Below, one piece after another: positions 7,245 to 10,688 of a stretch of 10,688 nt of DNA. Position 1 is the stretch's first letter. Every line of letters begins with the position of its first letter. The notes beneath the pieces were generated by a model. The model was not told the DNA's origin, made no database searches, and saw only the letters and a list, made by a program, of their open reading frames with translations. The stretch comes from an uncultured Collinsella sp. (GTDB lineage: Bacteria > Actinomycetota > Coriobacteriia > Coriobacteriales > Coriobacteriaceae), in contig UQVD01000070.1 in NCBI GenBank assembly GCA_900544385.1, forward strand, positions 1 to 10,688, written 5' to 3'. Both the position numbers and the translations under genes were made by a program.

Positions 7245-8183
7245 CTAGTCGCGCAGCTCGCGGCCGGTGATCTCGAGGAACACGTCGTTGAGGGTCGGCG
7301 GCTCGGAATAAATGCGGCCAAGCGCCACGTCATGCGAGCGCAGCGCATCGAGAATGTCCGTCAGGTTATGCGGGCTCGCCTCGCACGAAAACGTGAGCTG
7401 GCCCGCCGTCGCCGACAGGTCCAGGACATGCGGCAGGCTCGCGACGGCACCGAGCGCCGCGCTCGGCACCTCGCCGACCTCGATCACGATCTTCTCGCCC
7501 ATCTGAATCATGCGCTTGAGTTCGTCGTTGGTGCCCTGCGCCAGCACGCGCCCGCCGTCCATGATCATGATGCGGCTGCAGATCTGCTCGACTTCCTCCA
7601 TATAATGGCTGGTATACACCACCGTGGCGCCCTCGTCGCGCAGGCGGCAGATGCCCTCCAGGATGGCGTTGCGACTCTGCGGGTCGACCGCCACCGTGGG
7701 CTCGTCAAAGAAGATGAGCTCGGGCTTGTGCGCGATGCCGCAGGCGATGTTGAGGCGACGCGCCAGGCCGCCCGAGAGCTTGCCGGGGCGGAACTTCGTA
7801 AAGTCGCCCAAGCCGACAAAGTCGATCGCCTCGTCCACCAGCGCGCGGCGGCGCTTGCGGTCGTTGACGTAGAGACTGCAGAAATAGTCGATGTTCTCGC
7901 GCACGGTGAGCTCGTCGAACACCGCCACCTGTTGCGGCACCACGCCGATGCGGCGCTTGAGGTCGTAGCGGGCGGGCGTCATGGGCTCGCCAAAGAGCTC
8001 GATGGTGCCCTTGTCGTAGGCGAGCAGCTGCAGGATGCAGTTGATGGACGTGGTCTTGCCCGAGCCGTTGGGGCCCAGCAGGCCAAAGATCTCGCCGGGG
8101 GCGATGCTGAGGTTAAAGTGGTCGAGCGCGATAAGGTCGTCGTAGCGCTTGACGAGGTTTTCGACATGGACGATGTCTGTCAT
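7245..8183 (-). CDS. ABC-2 exporter ATP-binding protein, 312 aa
   Basis: The ATPase subunit of the exporter, in the CcmA/DrrA/NatA-like group (COG1131-like). Walker A is GPNGSGKTT (38-46), the Q-loop is at Q84/Q85, the signature is LSGGL (136-140), Walker B is LIFFDEP with D160/E161, and the switch histidine is H193 in TSHYMEE. The D-loop reads AVDP rather than the more usual GLDP. Residues from about 225 form the C-terminal extension typical of drug-export ATPases of this group, ending PTLNDVFLEITGRELRD, a common family ending. The start is ATG at 8183, with a weak AAGGG about 8 bases upstream; the frame continues upstream but that stretch is Arg/Gln-rich and unlike the family. It is the first gene of the three-gene exporter operon and is divergent from the two-component genes, which probably control it. 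Confidence 0.96.
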   Translation of the reverse strand: MTDIVHVENLVKRYDDLIALDHFNLSIAPGEIFGLLGPNGSGKTTSINCILQLLAYDKGTIELFGEPMTPARYDLKRRIGVVPQQVAVFDELTVRENIDYFCSLYVNDRKRRRALVDEAIDFVGLGDFTKFRPGKLSGGLARRLNIACGIAHKPELIFFDEPTVAVDPQSRNAILEGICRLRDEGATVVYTSHYMEEVEQICSRIMIMDGGRVLAQGTNDELKRMIQMGEKIVIEVGEVPSAALGAVASLPHVLDLSATAGQLTFSCEASPHNLTDILDALRSHDVALGRIYSEPPTLNDVFLEITGRELRD

Positions 8184-8380
8184 GAGGCGGCCCTTCTGTT
8201 GCTTGCGGCCCGGTACGATTGCATCATCGCAGGAGCGGACGGCGCGCACCAGTGAGCTTTGTCACGAGTGCGGAGCTTGGCCGTGCGGCCTGCCGACTTC
8301 CCCGCTTTGCCGCGTGGGAGGAATGTCACGGTTGCGCAGGCGGCTCCTCCACCACGCGCGGGTTCGCGTACAATACCCGT
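8184..8380. promoter_or_regulatory. Divergent promoter region with paired GTCACG direct repeats
   Basis: This stretch separates the exporter operon (minus) from the sensor genes (plus). GTCACGAGTGCGGAG (8261-8275) and GTCACGGTTGCGCAG (8325-8339) match at 12 of 15 positions and start 64 bases apart, about six helical turns. The first overlaps a small palindrome, GTGA-6-TCAC (8252-8265). These are plausible sites for the NarL-type regulator encoded at 9523-10152. I could not identify a convincing promoter for the minus-strand operon. Confidence 0.4.
8369..8374 (+). promoter_or_regulatory. TACAAT -10 element, likely leaderless start for the kinase
   Basis: TACAAT is 5/6 to the TATAAT consensus and ends 6 bases before the ATG at 8381. 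Normal -10 to start-site spacing would place transcription start at or next to the A of that ATG, giving a leaderless message. No Shine-Dalgarno sequence precedes the ATG and no good -35 is visible, which could mean activation by a regulator. Leaderless messages of this form are common in Actinobacteria. Confidence 0.5.
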
Positions 8381-9526
8381 ATGAACAGGCTTTTCGACAA
8401 ATCGATCGTGCTGGCGTGCTGCATTGCGGCCGCCATGGGCCTTGCTGTGGACGCTCGCCTGGTCGCGGCGTTTTGCCTTGGCGTTATTGCCACCTCGCTG
8501 GCCGAGGTCGTACAGGGGGAACGCACACACCACGCAAGCGAGACCGCAAGTTACGCTTACATCATCGCGGCTGTCTTCGTGCCGACGTTTGTGCCGTTTG
8601 CGCCTCTCGCCTTCTATGACATCGTGCGGCGGGTGCGCCGTGAACGCATCTGGCCCGCGCTGGCGATTGGCGCCGTGTTTGTCTGCGCGCTTGTCGCGGA
8701 CCCTCGCGCCGATGCGCTTACCGCACGAACGCTCCTGCTGACCGCTATCCTTTCGGTTGCCGCCACCCTGCTGTCGCTACGTACCGCCCAGCTGGAGCGC
8801 GAGCAGCGGCGCATGCGCCGCACCCGCGACGAGCTGCAGGAACGAGCCCTCGCGCTCGAGGCGCGCAACCGCGATCTTGCCGACCGCCAGGACTACGAAG
8901 TCGAGCTCGCGACACTCGCCGAACGCGCCCGCATCGCGCGCGAGATCCACGATAACGTCGGGCACCAGCTCACGCGCGCCTCGCTGCAGGCCGAAGCCCT
9001 TCGCGTGGTCCACGCCGACGAGCCCAGGGTTGCCGCCGATTTCGCCGACGTCAAACGCACGGTTGACGAGGCGCTCCAGCTTGTGCGCACCAGCGTCCAC
9101 GCGCTCAACGACAACGCCGTCGACCTTTCCGTGCAGCTCGAACGCATTGTTGAAGGCGCGCGCTCGGACGGCGGCCCGCAGATTGAGCTTGAAGTTATGA
9201 CCGAACATGCGCCCGCAAACGTCGCGAACTGCTTTGCGGCGGTCCTGCGCGAGGCGCTTTCCAACACCATGCGCCACGCTTGCGCCCAGACCGTCACCGT
9301 ACGATGCATGGAGCATCCGTCGTTTTACCAGCTCATCGTTACCGACGATGGCGTGGGCGGGGTCCAAGCAAGCGGCCGCCGCGCCGCGGAGGGCATGGGG
9401 CTCGGCTCCATGCGCGAGCGCGTCGAGGCGCTTGGCGGGACCTTTACCGCCGGGCCGCGTGCCGGCGCCGGCGGCTGGCGCGTGTTTGCCACCGTTCCCA
9501 AACAGCAAGGAGATGAGGGCCGATGA
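8381..9526 (+). CDS. DesK/NarX-type membrane sensor histidine kinase, 381 aa
   Basis: The sensor of a two-component system. The N-terminal 135 residues hold five hydrophobic helices (about 8-22, 26-44, 58-77, 92-107, 115-133) with almost no outer loop, so it probably senses within the membrane. A coiled coil (134-186) rich in Arg/Glu leads to the HisKA_3 box AREIHDNVGHQL with phospho-acceptor H190. The HATPase_c domain follows, with the N-box REALSNTMRHA (N295), a G1 box DDGVGG (322-327) and a G2 box GMGLGSMRERVEALGG (338-353). All catalytic elements are present. I chose ATG 8381 because the protein then begins directly before the first helix and TACAAT lies 6 bases upstream; the frame extends to 8219 but that part is Arg/Cys-rich and looks non-coding. 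Its stop overlaps the regulator start (ATGA). The signal is unknown; such kinases often control adjacent ABC exporters. Confidence 0.95.
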   Translation: MNRLFDKSIVLACCIAAAMGLAVDARLVAAFCLGVIATSLAEVVQGERTHHASETASYAYIIAAVFVPTFVPFAPLAFYDIVRRVRRERIWPALAIGAVFVCALVADPRADALTARTLLLTAILSVAATLLSLRTAQLEREQRRMRRTRDELQERALALEARNRDLADRQDYEVELATLAERARIAREIHDNVGHQLTRASLQAEALRVVHADEPRVAADFADVKRTVDEALQLVRTSVHALNDNAVDLSVQLERIVEGARSDGGPQIELEVMTEHAPANVANCFAAVLREALSNTMRHACAQTVTVRCMEHPSFYQLIVTDDGVGGVQASGRRAAEGMGLGSMRERVEALGGTFTAGPRAGAGGWRVFATVPKQQGDEGR

Positions 9527-10152
9527 GGCTCATTGTTGTCGACGACGACCGCTTGGTAGTCGATTCGCTCAAGATTATCCTGGGTGCCCAGCCGCAGATC
9601 GAAGTCGTGGGCACCGGCGCCGACGGCAACGAGGCGGTCGCGCTCTACACCGAGCACGCACCCGATATCGCGCTGCTCGACATCCAGATGCCGGGGCGTG
9701 ACGGCCTTTCGGCGGCGCGCGAAATCCTCGAGCGCGACCCCGCAGCACGCGTGGTGTTTCTGACGACATTCTCGGATGACGAATACATTGTGTCGGCGCT
9801 CAAACTGGGCGCGCGCGGCTACTTGATTAAAACCGACGTCGCTGCCATCCCTCCCGCGTTGACACAGGTCATGGATGGCAAACGCGTGCTCGAGGGTAAG
9901 GCGATCGAGGATATCAACTTTGATGGGGCGGGCGTCGAGGCCGGCACGACCCGCCGGCCCGCGGCCTTTGTCAGCCTGACCGACCGCGAGTTCGAAGTCG
10001 CAGAGCTCATCGCCCGCGGCCTCGACAACAAGGAGATTGCCGCCACCGCCTATATGGGCGAAGGCACCGTGCGCAACCACATCAGCTCGATCCTGGCCAA
10101 AATGGGCCTGCGCAACCGCACCCAAATCGCCATCGCCTACCTGCGAGGGTAA
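9523..10152 (+). CDS. NarL/LuxR-family response regulator, 209 aa
   Basis: The DNA-binding partner of the kinase. The receiver domain (1-118) has the acidic pair at D7-D9, the phospho-acceptor D53 in LLDIQMPGRDG, T81/T82 and the conserved lysine K103. The LuxR-type helix-turn-helix covers about 149-206, beginning LTDREFEVAELIARGLDNKEIA and with GTVRNHISSILAKMGLRNRTQ as the recognition region. The length is normal for the family. The ATG overlaps the kinase stop in ATGA, with AAGGAG 10 bases upstream, so the two proteins are made from one message. The most likely target is the divergent exporter promoter at 8184-8380, probably with autoregulation. No strong intrinsic terminator follows immediately; the first good one lies inside the repeat element near 10521. 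Confidence 0.97.
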   Translation: MRLIVVDDDRLVVDSLKIILGAQPQIEVVGTGADGNEAVALYTEHAPDIALLDIQMPGRDGLSAAREILERDPAARVVFLTTFSDDEYIVSALKLGARGYLIKTDVAAIPPALTQVMDGKRVLEGKAIEDINFDGAGVEAGTTRRPAAFVSLTDREFEVAELIARGLDNKEIAATAYMGEGTVRNHISSILAKMGLRNRTQIAIAYLRG

Positions 10153-10213
10153 TTACCCAACGGCCGACCGCTCCGGCTTAGCAAAATGGCTGCTACCGAT
10201 TTAATACCATTTC
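10153..10213. other. Short spacer after the response regulator
   Basis: This runs from the regulator stop to the first repeat element. It holds only a weak possible hairpin (AGC...GCT near 10180-10194) without a T-tract. I see no gene, and no clear terminator here. Confidence 0.4.
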
Positions 10214-10365
10214 AAAACTATGCCGGTTTACGGGGCTAAACTCAGGATCCCCATCCATACCCACGTTTTCCGTCAAATGACGGCTTGTCTACCTGCGGTT
10301 TTATTTTCACGAATATCGGCATGGTTGGGGACTCGTGACTCAGCCCCGTAAACCGACATAGTTTT
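10214..10365. repeat. Nested inverted-repeat element, unit 1
   Basis: Outer arms 10214-10237 and 10342-10365 (24 bases each) are complementary at 23 positions and enclose 104 bases. Inside them a second stem pairs 10248-10261 with 10318-10331 at 12 of 14 positions. The centre holds a small palindrome CCGTCAAATGACGG (10270-10283). The right half of the loop (10290-10341) matches 10539-10590 in unit 2. The CCTGCGGTTTT arm of the unit 2 terminator is present at 10292-10302, but its partner is missing here, so this copy cannot form that terminator. The element has no coding potential that I believe. Confidence 0.85.
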
Positions 10366-10380
10366 GTTCGGGCGGCCCTG

Positions 10381-10405
10381 CACGAGCGCCTCCGCAAGCC
10401 TCGTG
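10381..10405. repeat. Small hairpin CACGAG...CTCGTG between the two elements
   Basis: CACGAG (10381-10386) and CTCGTG (10400-10405) pair around a 13-base loop. The surrounding 10366-10457 also holds AAATGA/TCATTT arms (10412-10417 and 10443-10448) around GTCCCCGGGGGA. TCATTTGACGG at 10443-10453 recurs inverted at 10270-10280 in unit 1. It looks like further repeat debris, not a gene. Confidence 0.45.
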
Positions 10406-10457
10406 GAACCAAAATGACCCGTTTCCCTCAGTCCCCGGGGGATCATTTGACGGTGCC

Positions 10458-10620
10458 CGCCACGAAACCGGCCCATCTACTACGTTTGACTCGGTACCCC
10501 TGACCATACCTTCATTTTGAACAAAACCGCAGGCGTACTACCTGCGGTTTTGTTTTCGCGTTTTTTTAGCATGGTTGGGGGTAAGGGACTAAACGTAGTA
10601 GATGGGCCGGTTTCGTGGCG
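10458..10620. repeat. Nested inverted-repeat element, unit 2
   Basis: Outer arms 10458-10487 and 10591-10620 are perfect 30-base complements enclosing 103 bases. A second stem pairs 10496-10509 with 10569-10582, with two positions as G-U pairs in RNA and one mismatch. A perfect 13-base hairpin sits at the centre. The loop shares the blocks ACTC, CCCC, CCATACC, TACCTGCGGTTTT and GCATGGTTGGGG with unit 1 in the same order and orientation, whereas the outer arms are largely different. Confidence 0.9.
10521..10567 (+). terminator. Strong intrinsic terminator hairpin inside unit 2
   Basis: The stem ACAAAACCGCAGG (10521-10533) pairs perfectly with CCTGCGGTTTTGT (10541-10553) around a 7-base loop, followed by TTTCGCG and seven Ts (10561-10567). 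The T-rich 3' side makes it a plausible end for the kinase-regulator message arriving from 10152, about 370 bases upstream. The A-rich left side means it might also work in the other direction. Confidence 0.75.
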
Positions 10621-10663
10621 AACCCTTCTCGCCTACGCACAAAAGCGCCGCCACGGAGGAGGG
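10621..10663. other. Short unassigned genomic end
   Basis: These are the last 43 genomic bases before the adapter. Minus-strand frames stay open here and stop inside unit 2 near 10566-10591, so the 3' end of a convergent gene is possible, but the stretch is too short to support a call. Confidence 0.3.
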
Positions 10664-10688
10664 CTGTCTCTTATACACATCTGACGCT
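10664..10688. other. Nextera Read 1-side adapter (artefact)
   Basis: CTGTCTCTTATACACATCT (10664-10682) is the Tn5 mosaic end in reverse complement, followed by GACGCT, the start of the reverse complement of the Read 1 adapter. It is library sequence, not genome. Confidence 0.98.

Noticed and set aside
6034..7248. Plus-strand open frame of 404 codons
   Set aside because: It mirrors the ABC-2 permease almost exactly and has the Arg/His/Gly-rich composition of a shadow; the minus strand has membrane helices and good ribosome sites.
8323..8619. Small plus-strand frame after GGGAGGA-ATG
   Set aside because: The GGAGG lies directly against the ATG, too close to work; the peptide is Arg/Cys-rich and out of frame with the kinase it overlaps.
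10273..10476. Minus-strand open frame of 67 codons
   Set aside because: It is built from the repeat elements themselves and has no ribosome site; it is likely spurious, though a stretch resembling STRLAEALVQGRPN might be a gene remnant.
10214..10620. CRISPR array
   Set aside because: There are only two units, of over 150 bases each, with internal palindromes and no short regular repeat-spacer pattern.

Overview
The window looks like a metagenome-derived contig from a high-GC actinobacterium, most probably the gut genus Collinsella (Coriobacteriia). This rests on the GC-rich codon choice, the gene families, and intergenic repeats of the TCATTGGGGACxGACTTAAATGA type that I associate from memory with Collinsella; I could not run a search. 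Both ends are sequencing-library adapter rather than genome: positions 1-47 hold the end of Illumina P7, an 8-base index and the Nextera Read 2/mosaic-end sequence, and 10664-10688 hold the mosaic end plus the start of the Read 1 adapter. Real genomic sequence is about 48-10663.

Layout. Positions 48-1130 (minus) encode a nearly complete DUF362 protein with two 4Fe-4S ferredoxin motifs, cut by the contig edge so that its reading frame runs open into adapter. Positions 1131-1374 hold its promoter region, two REP-like palindromes and a GGGGACAGTC hairpin. Positions 1375-4763 (minus) encode a MacB/SalX-type pair: an ATPase followed by a large FtsX-family permease. After a 93-base gap, 4857-8183 (minus) encode a second exporter: an ATPase and two ABC-2 permeases, tightly packed and with one overlap. 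Divergent from it, 8381-10152 (plus) encode a DesK/NarL-type two-component system, a five-helix membrane histidine kinase and a LuxR-type response regulator with an ATGA overlap. Positions 10153-10663 contain no convincing gene but hold two tandem, roughly 150-165 base, nested inverted-repeat elements.

How it works together. A small-sensor kinase of this type facing an ABC-2 exporter across a shared promoter region is a common arrangement in Gram-positive bacteria for sensing an envelope stress or a membrane-active compound and inducing its export. The regulator probably acts in 8184-8380. The FtsX/ATPase pair may be co-transcribed or may have its own promoter in the 93-base gap. Substrates cannot be told from sequence.

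The most interesting feature is non-coding: the two 3' elements have nearly equal loops (104 and 103 bases) with a clearly related core, yet enclosing arms that are mostly different in sequence while remaining 23/24 and 30/30 self-complementary within each element. The two REP-like palindromes near 1215-1275 show the same behaviour on a small scale. This points to selection for, or active maintenance of, paired structure.
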